Assembly: GCF_019402665.1 (NCBI RefSeq)
Contig: NZ_VSST01000020.1
Location: forward strand, 248,001 to 312,000
DNA from: Bradyrhizobium canariense
GTDB taxonomy: Bacteria > Pseudomonadota > Alphaproteobacteria > Rhizobiales > Xanthobacteraceae
Direction of reading: 5' to 3'
DNA length: 64,000 bases
Position numbers and translations under genes: made by a program
The notes under the pieces: generated by a model
The model's database searches: none
Seen by the model: the letters and a program-made list of their open reading frames with translations, nothing else
What the model was told of the DNA's origin: nothing
In this document: positions 18,879-26,877 of the stretch, in pieces
Layout: each line of letters opens with the position of its first letter
Position numbering within the stretch: the first letter of the stretch is position 1

Positions 18879-19475
18879 ATGGCAATGATTCCAATGCAGA
18901 AGACTTTCACCGCTTTCCAAGGGCATCGCCGTCTGGTCTCCGGGCCGGCAGGAGAGGTCGCGCTGGTCGTCAAGCGGATGGCGGAGCGGCCGGACGAGCC
19001 CATCGTCATCTTCGAGGACGCCACGGGCCGAACGATCGACTTCGATCTGCGCGGCGGAGACCGCGAGGTGCTGGCGCGGCTGGCGAAGCTTGTCCCGTCC
19101 CCGGTTGAGGAGACGCCATCGCCGAGCGGGCCGCGCGGCCGCGGCCGGCCGAAGCTCGGCGTGGTCGCGCGCGAGGTGACGCTGCTGCCGCGGCACTGGG
19201 AGTGGCTCAGCGCGCAAGCAGGCGGCGCTTCGGTCGCGCTGCGGAAACTTGTCGAAGAGGCGCGGCGTGCCAGCGGCGACAAGGATCGCGCGCGGCAGGC
19301 GCGCGATGCGGCCTATCACTTCATGTCGACCATGGCCGGCAATCTGCCGCAGTTCGAGGAAGCTTCGCGCGCGCTGTTTGCGGATGACCGGCGGCGTTTC
19401 ACCGGACTGATCGCAGATTGGCCCGCCGACATCCGCGACCACATCGTCAAGCTCGCCTACAGCGACCGCGCTTGA
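18879..19475 (+). CDS. DUF2239 family protein
   Basis: A protein of 198 residues that matches the DUF2239 family: the opening FTAFQGHRRLVSGP, a middle basic proline/glycine-rich linker (GPRGRGRPKLG), and the conserved second half VTLLPRHWEWLSAQAGGAS, then the C-terminal ADWPADIRDH. The function of the family is not established. The AT-hook-like GRGRPK and the ribbon-like VTLLPRHWEWL may point to nucleic acid binding, but this is only a guess. The start could be ATG 18879 or the ATGs 6 or 15 bases later. Confidence 0.8.
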   Translation: MAMIPMQKTFTAFQGHRRLVSGPAGEVALVVKRMAERPDEPIVIFEDATGRTIDFDLRGGDREVLARLAKLVPSPVEETPSPSGPRGRGRPKLGVVAREVTLLPRHWEWLSAQAGGASVALRKLVEEARRASGDKDRARQARDAAYHFMSTMAGNLPQFEEASRALFADDRRRFTGLIADWPADIRDHIVKLAYSDRA

Positions 19476-19616
19476 GCTTGAGGCGTTCGTACGCGCAACT
19501 CGCGCCCAACGTGTTCGCGCGCTCACAGTATTATGACCGTCATTAAACGGTGGACCTGTGGTGCGCGCCGCGCCACAATGGATGGCAATCCAGATCAAGA
19601 AGCCAGGTCAGGGAGG

Positions 19617-20231
19617 ATGATTTTGACCCGCACAGCCCCGCAATTCCTATTCGATTTCGGCAGCCCGAACGCCTATCTCAGTCATCTCGCGATTCCGGCC
19701 ATCGAGCAACGCATCGGCGTTAAATTCGAGTACGTGCCGATCCTGCTCGGCGGCATCTTCAAGTCGACCAACAACAAGTCCCCGGCCGAGACGCTTGCCG
19801 GCGTCAAGAACAAGCGGGAATTCCAGGCGGTCGAGACCGAGCGCTTCGTCAAGCGCTTCAAGGTGCAGCCCTATGTCTGGAATCCCTTCTTCCCCGTCAA
19901 CACGCTGAACCTGATGCGCGCGGCGATCGCGGCGCAGCTCGAAGGCGTGTTCGAAACATACGTTGAGGCCGCCTTCCATCACATGTGGCGCGAGCCGAAG
20001 AAGATGGACGATCCGGAAATCGCGGCCAAGGCGCTGGCGTCCTCCGGCCTCGACGCGCAAAAGCTGTTCACCCGCGCGGCGGAACCGGAGGTGAAGGGCA
20101 GATTGATCAAGAACACCGAGGAGGCTGTTGCACGCGGCGCGTTCGGCTCGCCGACCTTCTTTGTCGGCGACGAGATGTTCTTCGGCAAGGAACAGTTGCG
20201 CGAGGTCGAGGAGATGGTCTCGGGGAAGTGA
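19617..20231 (+). CDS. 2-hydroxychromene-2-carboxylate isomerase / DsbA-like oxidoreductase
   Basis: A 204-residue protein of the DsbA/GST-kappa fold. It starts with FDFGSPNAYLS, in which the Ser replaces the DsbA cysteine pair, as in HCCA isomerase and GST kappa. The C-terminus has GAFGSPTFFVGDEMFFGKEQL, the usual cis-proline loop. HCCA isomerase acts in naphthalene degradation, but such proteins are widespread and no naphthalene genes are nearby, so a general glutathione-dependent role is as likely. ATG at 19617 is preceded by AGGGAGG, a strong ribosome binding site. Confidence 0.85.
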   Translation: MILTRTAPQFLFDFGSPNAYLSHLAIPAIEQRIGVKFEYVPILLGGIFKSTNNKSPAETLAGVKNKREFQAVETERFVKRFKVQPYVWNPFFPVNTLNLMRAAIAAQLEGVFETYVEAAFHHMWREPKKMDDPEIAAKALASSGLDAQKLFTRAAEPEVKGRLIKNTEEAVARGAFGSPTFFVGDEMFFGKEQLREVEEMVSGK

Positions 20232-20270
20232 TTTTCGTATGATGGACAGATCGAGCCATCATCTCTGATG

Positions 20271-20390
20271 TCGTCCTGGCGAAAGCCAGGACCCATAACC
20301 ACCGAAGGCTGTGGCTGTGACGAGCTGGGGCTCCAGCTTGCCCGACAATATACAGTCGGGGTAATGGGTCCTGGCTTTCGCCAGGACGAC
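20271..20390. repeat. Palindromic repeat, family C (copy 1)
   Basis: The arms GTCCTGGCGAAAGCCAGGAC and its complement frame a 120-base element; each arm is itself a small hairpin (CCTGGC-GAAA-GCCAGG). The same arms occur at 52054-52175 and in diverged form at 32055-32215. It separates the isomerase and panE genes. Confidence 0.9.
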
Positions 20391-20415
20391 AGCAAGAAAC
20401 AACAAGGACAATCCC

Positions 20416-21339
20416 ATGCGTATCCTCGTGGTCGGCGCTGGCGCCATCGGCGGCTATTTTGGTGGCAGGCTGTTGCAGGCGGGCCGCGACGTCACCTTCC
20501 TGGTCCGGCCGCGGCGCGCCAGCGAGCTCGCGAGCGCCGGCCTCGTCATCAAGAGCCCGAACGGCGACGTGACCTTGAAAAATCCGCCGACCGTTCAGGC
20601 CGACGCGCTCAAGGACAAGTTCGACGTCGTGCTGCTCAGCTGCAAGGCCTTCGACCTCGATGACGCCATCAAGTCGTTCGCGGCAGCAGTCGGGCCGAAT
20701 ACCGCGATCATCCCGATGCTCAACGGCATGAAGCATCTCGACATCCTCGACGGCAAGTTCGGCAAGGAGCGCGTGCTCGGTGGCCTCTGCGCCATCGCCG
20801 CGACGCTCGACGAAAAGCGTGAGGTGGTGCAGCTGCAGCCGATGCAGTCGATCAATTACGGCGAGCGCGATGGCAAGCTGTCGGATCGGGTCAAGGCGAT
20901 CGACGAGGCCTTCAAGAGCGGCATCGTTGGGGCCACCGCCAGCCAGAACATCATGCAGGACATGTGGGAGAAGTGGGTGTTCCTGTCCTCGCTGGCTGCG
21001 TCCACCAGCCTGATGCGCACCTCGGTCGGCAACATCCTCGCCGCTCCCGGCGGCAGGGATTTCCTGCTTGGCATGCTGGACGAGACCAGCGCGATCGCCG
21101 CCGCGTCGGGCTACACGCCGGGCGGGCCGTTCTTCGAGCGCGTGAAGGGCAACCTCACCACCGAGGGTTCGCCGATGACGGCCTCGATGTTCCGCGACGT
21201 CAAGGCCGGCCTGCCGGTCGAGGCCGATCACGTCATCGGCGACCTCATCGAGCGTGCCGATGCCGCCAAGGTGCCGGTGCCGAAGCTGCGCATCGCGTAC
21301 ACGCATTTGAAGGCGTATGAGAAGCAGCGGGCGGGCTGA
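20416..21339 (+). CDS. panE: 2-dehydropantoate 2-reductase
   Basis: A 307-residue ketopantoate reductase, which uses NADPH to make pantoate for coenzyme A synthesis. The dinucleotide motif VGAGAIGGYFGGRL is at residues 6-19. The middle has LLSCKAFDLDDAI and the catalytic-lysine helix MQDMWEKWVFLSS. The C-terminal helical domain has SMFRDVKAGLPVEADHVIGD, where the Glu and surrounding residues bind substrate. Several PanE paralogues are common in this type of genome, so the paralogue may act on another 2-keto acid. It converges with the cytochrome c gene 12 bases away. Confidence 0.88.
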   Translation: MRILVVGAGAIGGYFGGRLLQAGRDVTFLVRPRRASELASAGLVIKSPNGDVTLKNPPTVQADALKDKFDVVLLSCKAFDLDDAIKSFAAAVGPNTAIIPMLNGMKHLDILDGKFGKERVLGGLCAIAATLDEKREVVQLQPMQSINYGERDGKLSDRVKAIDEAFKSGIVGATASQNIMQDMWEKWVFLSSLAASTSLMRTSVGNILAAPGGRDFLLGMLDETSAIAAASGYTPGGPFFERVKGNLTTEGSPMTASMFRDVKAGLPVEADHVIGDLIERADAAKVPVPKLRIAYTHLKAYEKQRAG

Positions 21340-21351
21340 CCGCAGCTTCCG

Positions 21352-21945
21352 CTATTTGAAATACGCGAGATAGTGCGAGACGGCGGTGATTTCCTCATCG
21401 CTCATGTGATAGGCGACATCGGCCATCGCGGCGCCGCCACCGCCGACGCGCTGGCTGCTCTTGTAGTCGTGCAGCGCCTTGACCAGGTATTCCTCGCGCT
21501 GGCCCGCCAACCGCGCGACGGCCTTGGTGCCGGCAAAGCTATCGGTATGGCATGAGGCGCAGCGGCGGCCGGCGGCAACTTGCGCGCCCTTTTTCGACAG
21601 GTCCGGATCCTTGTCCTCCGCCGCTGTCGGCGGCGTCAGCGCGGCGAAATAGGCGCCGAGATTGCGGACGTCCTCGTTGGTGATCTCCTCGGCGATCGGC
21701 TGCATCTGATCGTTCTTGCGCGAGCCGGCGCGGAAGAACACCAGCTGCCATTGCAGGAATTGATCGGGCTGGCCAGCGAGCGAAGGGATGTTCTCGGTCT
21801 GCGAGATGCCGTTCTCGCCGTGACAGCCGGCGCAGACGGCGGCCTTCTCCTTGATCGCAGCATTGTCGGCGGCGCTTGCGGAGAGAGAACCGAGCGCGAG
21901 AAGCGCAACCGCGCTGATTGCGTGCGAGATGAACTGCCGGCGCAT
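21352..21945 (-). CDS. Diheme cytochrome c (c4-like), periplasmic
   Basis: A 197-residue exported protein with a signal peptide (about 1-25, ends SASA) and two CXXCH heme sites, CAGCH near residue 38 and CASCH near residue 136. The arrangement of two similar halves is that of cytochrome c4. It lies downstream of the PQQ-type sugar dehydrogenase on the same strand, after a 214-base gap that holds a terminator, and could be its electron acceptor. Methionine ligands are present (for example DQMQPIAEEI and GGAAMADVA). Confidence 0.88.
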   Translation of the reverse strand: MRRQFISHAISAVALLALGSLSASAADNAAIKEKAAVCAGCHGENGISQTENIPSLAGQPDQFLQWQLVFFRAGSRKNDQMQPIAEEITNEDVRNLGAYFAALTPPTAAEDKDPDLSKKGAQVAAGRRCASCHTDSFAGTKAVARLAGQREEYLVKALHDYKSSQRVGGGGAAMADVAYHMSDEEITAVSHYLAYFK

Positions 21946-22115
21946 GATTGGGATTCCGATCTATCGAACGCGCCATTCCGGGCGAAGAAGCGCGAGCTAT
22001 GATGCGCAATGGCGCATCTGAGAATTCCATAACCCGCGTTCGTGGCCAAGGGTTCCGGGCTTGCGCGCAAGGGGCGCGCAATCAGAAACGACGGCGTGCG
22101 AAATTGAAATGAGAA

Positions 22116-22145
22116 AGGCTGCGGCGCCGCTCGGCACCGCAGCCT
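22116..22145 (-). terminator. Probable terminator after the sugar dehydrogenase gene
   Basis: An inverted repeat with 13-base arms (AGGCTGCGGCGCC / GGCACCGCAGCCT, one mismatch) and a 4-base loop lies 14 bases after the dehydrogenase stop codon. On the minus strand it is followed by TTTCTCATTTC, a weak T-rich tail. Confidence 0.65.
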
Positions 22146-22159
22146 CGTGTCATCTTGCG

Positions 22160-23440
22160 CTACTTCTTGCTGTAGCTGATGCGGTAGATCGCGCCGGCCC
22201 AATCGTCGGCGACGAGGATCGAGCCATCCTTGGCGAGGATGATGTCGTCGGGACGGCCGAGATAGCCCTGGTCGCCCTCGATCCAGCCGGAGGCGAACAC
22301 CTCCTGCTTGGCGTTCTTGCCGTCGGGCCCGACGATCACGCGCATGATGCGGCCGCCCTGGTACTTGTGACGATTCCAGGAGCCGTGCTCGGCGATCAGG
22401 ATGTTGTTCTTGTACTCGGCCGGGAATTGGTCGCCGGTATAGAACTTCATGCCGAGCGGAGCGACGTGAGCACCGAGGTTCAGCACCGGCGGCGTGAACT
22501 CGGAGCATTTGTGGCCCATCGCGAACTTGGTATCCGGCAGGTCACCCTGGTGGCAGTAGGGATAGCCGAAGTGCTCGCCGATCTTGCTGATCATGTTCAG
22601 CTTGTCCGAGGGCAGATCGTCGCTGATCCAGTCGCGGGCATTCTCGGTGAACCAGAACTTACCGGTGCGCGGATCGACGTCGCCGCCGACCGAGTTGCGA
22701 ACGCCGAGCGCGTAGATTTCCGCATTGCCGGTCTTGGGATCGACGCGGCGGATCTGCGAGACGCTGGTCGGGGGCACGCCGATGTTGAAGGGCGGTCCGA
22801 ACGGAATGTAGAACCAGCCTTCCTTGTCGACCGCGATGTACTTCCAGCCATGCGCGGCATAGGACGGCATGTCGTCATAGACGACCTTGCCCTCGCCGGG
22901 ATTGTCGAGCTTGTTTTCGATGTCGTCGTAGCGGATCAGCTTGTCGACCGCGATGACGTAGAGCGCACCGTCCTTGACGGCCAGACCCGTGGGCATGTTC
23001 AGCCCCTTGAGGATGGTCTTGACCTCTTTCTTTCCGTTGTTGTCCTTGATCGCGTAGACGTTGCCGAGGCCGAACGAGCCGACGAACAGCGTGCCCTTGT
23101 CACCCCAGGCCATCTGCCGCGCGGCCAGCACGCCGGAGGCGTAGACCTCCATCTTGAAGCCAGCCGGCAGCTTGACCTTCTTGACGATATTGGCGAGTTC
23201 GGCGTCGGAGGCGCCGGTCGGCGGCCCCGACGGCGGCGCCAGGCCCTTCTGCGCCTCGGTCTCGTCGCCGAGGAACCAGTCGTCCGGCGGATGGGTCCAG
23301 AACTCCTTGGTGCCGGATTCGTATTTCTTCAGCGGCTTGTTCTTGTCCTGCTGCTGCGCGTGACCGACGCTTGTCCCCGCGAGAAGGGCAACCGCTGCAA
23401 GCGCCAGGATGGATTGAAAGACGGATCGATGGAATTTCAT
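22160..23440 (-). CDS. PQQ-dependent sugar (sorbosone-type) dehydrogenase
   Basis: A 426-residue periplasmic protein with a clear signal peptide (1-~29, ends GHAQQ). The mature part is a beta-propeller of the glucose/sorbosone dehydrogenase family (GSDH), with repeated propeller strands such as GTLFVGSFGLGNVYAI, GVRNSVGGDVDPRTGKFWFTEN and the C-terminal LIAEHGSWNRHKYQGGRI. The family oxidises aldoses or sorbosone with PQQ bound in the propeller. No PQQ biosynthesis genes are in the window. The cytochrome c gene downstream may take the electrons. The actual sugar is unknown. Confidence 0.88.
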   Translation of the reverse strand: MKFHRSVFQSILALAAVALLAGTSVGHAQQQDKNKPLKKYESGTKEFWTHPPDDWFLGDETEAQKGLAPPSGPPTGASDAELANIVKKVKLPAGFKMEVYASGVLAARQMAWGDKGTLFVGSFGLGNVYAIKDNNGKKEVKTILKGLNMPTGLAVKDGALYVIAVDKLIRYDDIENKLDNPGEGKVVYDDMPSYAAHGWKYIAVDKEGWFYIPFGPPFNIGVPPTSVSQIRRVDPKTGNAEIYALGVRNSVGGDVDPRTGKFWFTENARDWISDDLPSDKLNMISKIGEHFGYPYCHQGDLPDTKFAMGHKCSEFTPPVLNLGAHVAPLGMKFYTGDQFPAEYKNNILIAEHGSWNRHKYQGGRIMRVIVGPDGKNAKQEVFASGWIEGDQGYLGRPDDIILAKDGSILVADDWAGAIYRISYSKK

Positions 23441-23819
23441 CGCGTCACTCCCCTAAGGCAGCCGTCAGGGCTGCACATTTATTTTATTTTGCTGTCGAGA
23501 GGCGAAGTTCGGACTCTGTCGAGAGGACAGACGCAGAAAGGTTAGCACATCTGCGAGCGGTGAGAAGCGCGCCGCGTGCGATGCGATAGCGCTCAGTAAA
23601 AATTGAGACGGAAAGTCAATGATGGCGAACGCCGCGACAACAACGCTCTCGCTGCAGCGCGGAATCAAGATCACGCGCGGCTAATTTACAGGCAGCAGGA
23701 GGTTCGGAACAAAAAAACGCGAAAACAACCCCATGCACAGTAGAACGGCTCCGGCCATCTTGCTGCCGGTGATTCCGGGTAGACATCTGACGAGTCGAGC
23801 GAATTAGCAAAGGTGGCGG
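23441..23819. other. Gene-poor 380-base gap, one doubtful small membrane ORF
   Basis: No confident gene. The region before the dehydrogenase start (near 23441-23520) is AT-richer and should hold its promoter. On the minus strand, 23681-23758 can encode a 25-residue hydrophobic peptide starting MAGAVLLCMGLFSRFFVPN; it lacks a good ribosome binding site, so I do not call it as a gene. Confidence 0.3.
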
Positions 23820-24806
23820 CTACGGGGCGACGGGGTAGGGACCATCGTCGAAAATCGTCTCATGATAGCCTTTCGATCCGATATCGCGCGCCAGCGTGCT
23901 GCGAAAATCGCGATCATCGCGAAGACAGCTCAGGACATGCGCGAAGTCGAATTCGGGTCGCCAGCCGAGCTCGTGCCGCGCGCGCTCGTTGACATAGACG
24001 CGATCGATCGCGGGGAACAGGCGCCAGCCGCGCGCCGCGTAGAGCTCCGGACAATCCGGATAGAGCTCGCGCACCACACCGGCCGCGTCGCGCGCCAGCG
24101 CAGTCAGGTGGCGCTGCTCGAACGGGCTTGTGGCCGACAGGATGTAGCGGGCAAATCCGATGTTCGGCGCGCGCTCGACTGCGAGCAGATGGGCGCTCAC
24201 CGCGTCCGCGATATCCAGCCGGCGATAGAGCAGCTCGTTGGCCTGCGCGTTCTCCGGCGCGTAAGCCGACCGCATCGCCGGATCGTCATCGTCTTCCGGA
24301 AAGAAGCGCGAGGTCCTCAAGACCACGACAGGCAGGCCGCGCTCGCGACAGAACAGCTCGCAAAGGGTCTCGGCCATCAGCTTGGTCGTGCCGTAGATGT
24401 TCTTCGGGATCGGCGGCAGGTCCTCGGTGACCCACACCGCGGCCTGTCCCGCCTCGGAGCGGAGCTGCGAGCCGAACGCGCTGGTGGTGCTGGTGAAGAC
24501 AAAACTGCGCACGCCGGCCGCCACAGCCGCTTCAAGCAGATTGAGCGTGCCGGTGACGTTGGTGTCGATGAAGGCTTGCTTGCTGTGGGTCGCCACATGC
24601 GGCTTGTGCAGCGTCGCGGTGTGGATCACCGCGGTGACGCCGTCCATCTGGCGCCGCGCGAAATCGGAATCGACGATCGAGCCGACAGCGTCGGTGAAGG
24701 GCGATGGCTTCAGGTCGATCCCACGCACAGACGAACCGCGCCCGCGGAGCGTGCGGAGAAGGCCCTCGCCGAGATGGCCCGCGCTGCCTGTGACCAGGAT
24801 TGTCAT
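23820..24806 (-). CDS. NAD(P)-dependent epimerase/dehydratase family protein
   Basis: An extended short-chain dehydrogenase of 328 residues. The N-terminal Rossmann motif is TGSAGHLGEGL (residues 6-16) and the catalytic YxxxK motif is YGTTK. The first segment also shows the Asp for NAD binding (GIDLKPS). Such proteins are usually sugar-nucleotide epimerases or reductases. No sugar-nucleotide genes are near, so the substrate is not predictable. It lies next to tRNA-Gly, which is on the same strand upstream. Confidence 0.85.
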   Translation of the reverse strand: MTILVTGSAGHLGEGLLRTLRGRGSSVRGIDLKPSPFTDAVGSIVDSDFARRQMDGVTAVIHTATLHKPHVATHSKQAFIDTNVTGTLNLLEAAVAAGVRSFVFTSTTSAFGSQLRSEAGQAAVWVTEDLPPIPKNIYGTTKLMAETLCELFCRERGLPVVVLRTSRFFPEDDDDPAMRSAYAPENAQANELLYRRLDIADAVSAHLLAVERAPNIGFARYILSATSPFEQRHLTALARDAAGVVRELYPDCPELYAARGWRLFPAIDRVYVNERARHELGWRPEFDFAHVLSCLRDDRDFRSTLARDIGSKGYHETIFDDGPYPVAP

Positions 24807-24882
24807 TCGTTACCCAATACAGCCGCCAGCGGCGTGGAAAACCACGTGCCCGTCCGGTCCGGCTGGATGCTTTGGGAAAAAT

Positions 24883-24957
<75 letters not shown>

Positions 24958-25232
24958 ATCCTGTGTCGGTCGCATGACTGCGCCGGCAACGGCTGTCGTA
25001 TGCCAAAAGCGGGAGGGGAATGCAACAGCTACCGGCGGCATAGATGCGCAATCGGAGGCCCGGTATCAACCCGAACGCGGCCAAATGACCCAAAAAGGCC
25101 CCGGAACCGTCGAATCGGCACGCACGGATTGAAATTCGGCCGTCCCGGCCCAATTTAGGGCCAACAGCGAAGCATATGAATTGGCGACGTGCTAAAGACC
25201 CGCCAATTCCAGACATCAGACGAGGGGATCCC

Positions 25233-26156
25233 GTGACGATCATCGACCAGGGTAACGGAGCAGCGGGCCCGGCTGCCGCCGATCTGATCAAGGACACGAC
25301 CACCCAGACCTTCGTGAAGGACGTCATCGAGGAATCGAAGCGCCAGCCGGTGCTGATCGACTTCTGGGCGGAGTGGTGCGGCCCCTGCAAGCAGCTCACG
25401 CCCTTGCTGGAAAAAGCGGTCAAGGCCGCCAAGGGCAAGGTCAAGCTGGTCAAGATGAACATCGACCAGCACCCGGCGATCCCGGGCCAGATGGGCATCC
25501 AGTCGATTCCGGCGGTGATCGCCTTCGTCAACGGCCAGCCGGCCGACGGCTTCATGGGTGCGGTCCCGGAGAGCCAGCTCAACGCCTTCATCGAGAAGCT
25601 GACCAAGGGCGTGACCGCGCCGGGTGAGCCGAATATCGCGGAAATCCTCCAGGAAGCCGAGGCCGTGCTCGCCGAGGGCGATGCCGCCGCGGCCGCGCAG
25701 ATCTACGCGGAAGTGCTGCAGCTCGAATCGACCAACATCGCAGCCCTGGCCGGGCTCGCGAAATGCTACGCCGTCTCCGGTGCGATGGAGCAGGCCAAGC
25801 AGACGCTCGCCATGGTGCCGGAATCCAAGCGCAACGACCCGGCCGTGAAAGCCGTGCAGACCGCGATCGATTTGGCCGAGCAGGCGGAGCAGCTCGGGCC
25901 TGTCGCCGAGCTGGAACAGAAAGTCGCCGCAAACCCGCTCGATCATCAGGCCCGATTCGACCTCGCGATCGCGCTCAACGCCCAAGGCAACCGGGCAGCT
26001 GCCACCGAGCAGCTGCTCGCGATCGTCAAGCGCGACCGCAAATGGAACGACGACGGCGCCCGCAAGCAGCTGGTGCAGTTCTTCGAGGCCTGGGGCGGCA
26101 CGGACGATGCAACCGTCGAGGGACGCAAGCGCTTGTCGATCATCCTGTTTTCCTGA
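25233..26156 (+). CDS. cnoX: Thioredoxin-domain co-chaperone, CnoX/YbbN type
   Basis: A 307-residue protein with an N-terminal thioredoxin domain (about 20-130) and a C-terminal tetratricopeptide-like half (about 135-305). The active site is WCGPC at residues 48-52, so unlike E. coli YbbN it retains both cysteines. YbbN/CnoX holds oxidised proteins and passes them to GroEL. The GTG at 25233 is preceded by GAGGGG 6 bases away; an ATG at 25176 would add 19 residues with no family resemblance. It is followed 31 bases later by the LON-domain gene, so the two probably form an operon. Confidence 0.88.
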   Translation: MTIIDQGNGAAGPAAADLIKDTTTQTFVKDVIEESKRQPVLIDFWAEWCGPCKQLTPLLEKAVKAAKGKVKLVKMNIDQHPAIPGQMGIQSIPAVIAFVNGQPADGFMGAVPESQLNAFIEKLTKGVTAPGEPNIAEILQEAEAVLAEGDAAAAAQIYAEVLQLESTNIAALAGLAKCYAVSGAMEQAKQTLAMVPESKRNDPAVKAVQTAIDLAEQAEQLGPVAELEQKVAANPLDHQARFDLAIALNAQGNRAAATEQLLAIVKRDRKWNDDGARKQLVQFFEAWGGTDDATVEGRKRLSIILFS

Positions 26157-26187
26157 CGCGCGCTGGCAAGGCCAGGGGACCCGGCAG

Positions 26188-26865
26188 ATGCCGATCAACA
26201 TCGAATATCGCGGGCCCGCCGACCTTCCGGAGATCCTTCCGGTGTTTCCGTTGCCGGGCGCGCTGCTGCTGCCGCGCGGGCAGATGCCGCTCAACATCTT
26301 CGAGCCGCGCTACCTCGCGATGATCGACGATGCCTTCCGCGATGGCCATCGCCTGATCGGCATGATCCAGCCCGACATCGCGCATTCGCCCAAGAATTCC
26401 GACAAGCCGGCGCTGTTCCGCGTCGGTTGTGTCGGCCGCATCACCCAACTCGCGGAATCTGGCGACGGCCGCTACATCCTCGAGCTCACCGGTGTCTCGC
26501 GCTTCAAAGTGCTCGAGGAGCTCGAAGTGCTCACCGCCTACCGGCAGTGCAAGGTGGATTTCTTCGCCTTCGTCGACGATTTCACGCCGCGCATGGGCGA
26601 GGAGGAGGTCGATCGCGAAGCACTGCTGACGGTGCTGGCGGACTTTCTGAAGGCCAACAATCTCAAGGTCGACTGGGAGGGCGTCGAGACCGCTCCCAAC
26701 GAGGCGCTCGTCAACGCGCTGGCGATGATGTCGCCCTATGGTGTGGCCGAGAAGCAAGCGATGCTGGAAGCGCCCGACCTGAAGACCCGCGCCGAGATCC
26801 TGATCGCGGTGACCGAGATGGACCTCGCCAAAAAACGCACCTCAGGCGATCCGCCGCTGCAGTGA
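26188..26865 (+). CDS. LON N-terminal substrate-binding domain protein
   Basis: A 225-residue protein that consists of the LON-N (PUA-like) domain only: it begins with PVFPLPGALLLPRGQMPLN and has IFEPRYLAMI, then KSRF-type sequence (GVSRFKVLEELE). It lacks the ATPase and protease of Lon. Stand-alone LON-N proteins are common in alphaproteobacteria next to the YbbN-like gene, and a role in protein quality control is assumed from that. The function is not established. Confidence 0.88.
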   Translation: MPINIEYRGPADLPEILPVFPLPGALLLPRGQMPLNIFEPRYLAMIDDAFRDGHRLIGMIQPDIAHSPKNSDKPALFRVGCVGRITQLAESGDGRYILELTGVSRFKVLEELEVLTAYRQCKVDFFAFVDDFTPRMGEEEVDREALLTVLADFLKANNLKVDWEGVETAPNEALVNALAMMSPYGVAEKQAMLEAPDLKTRAEILIAVTEMDLAKKRTSGDPPLQ

Positions 26866-26877
26866 CGGCCTGAACGC

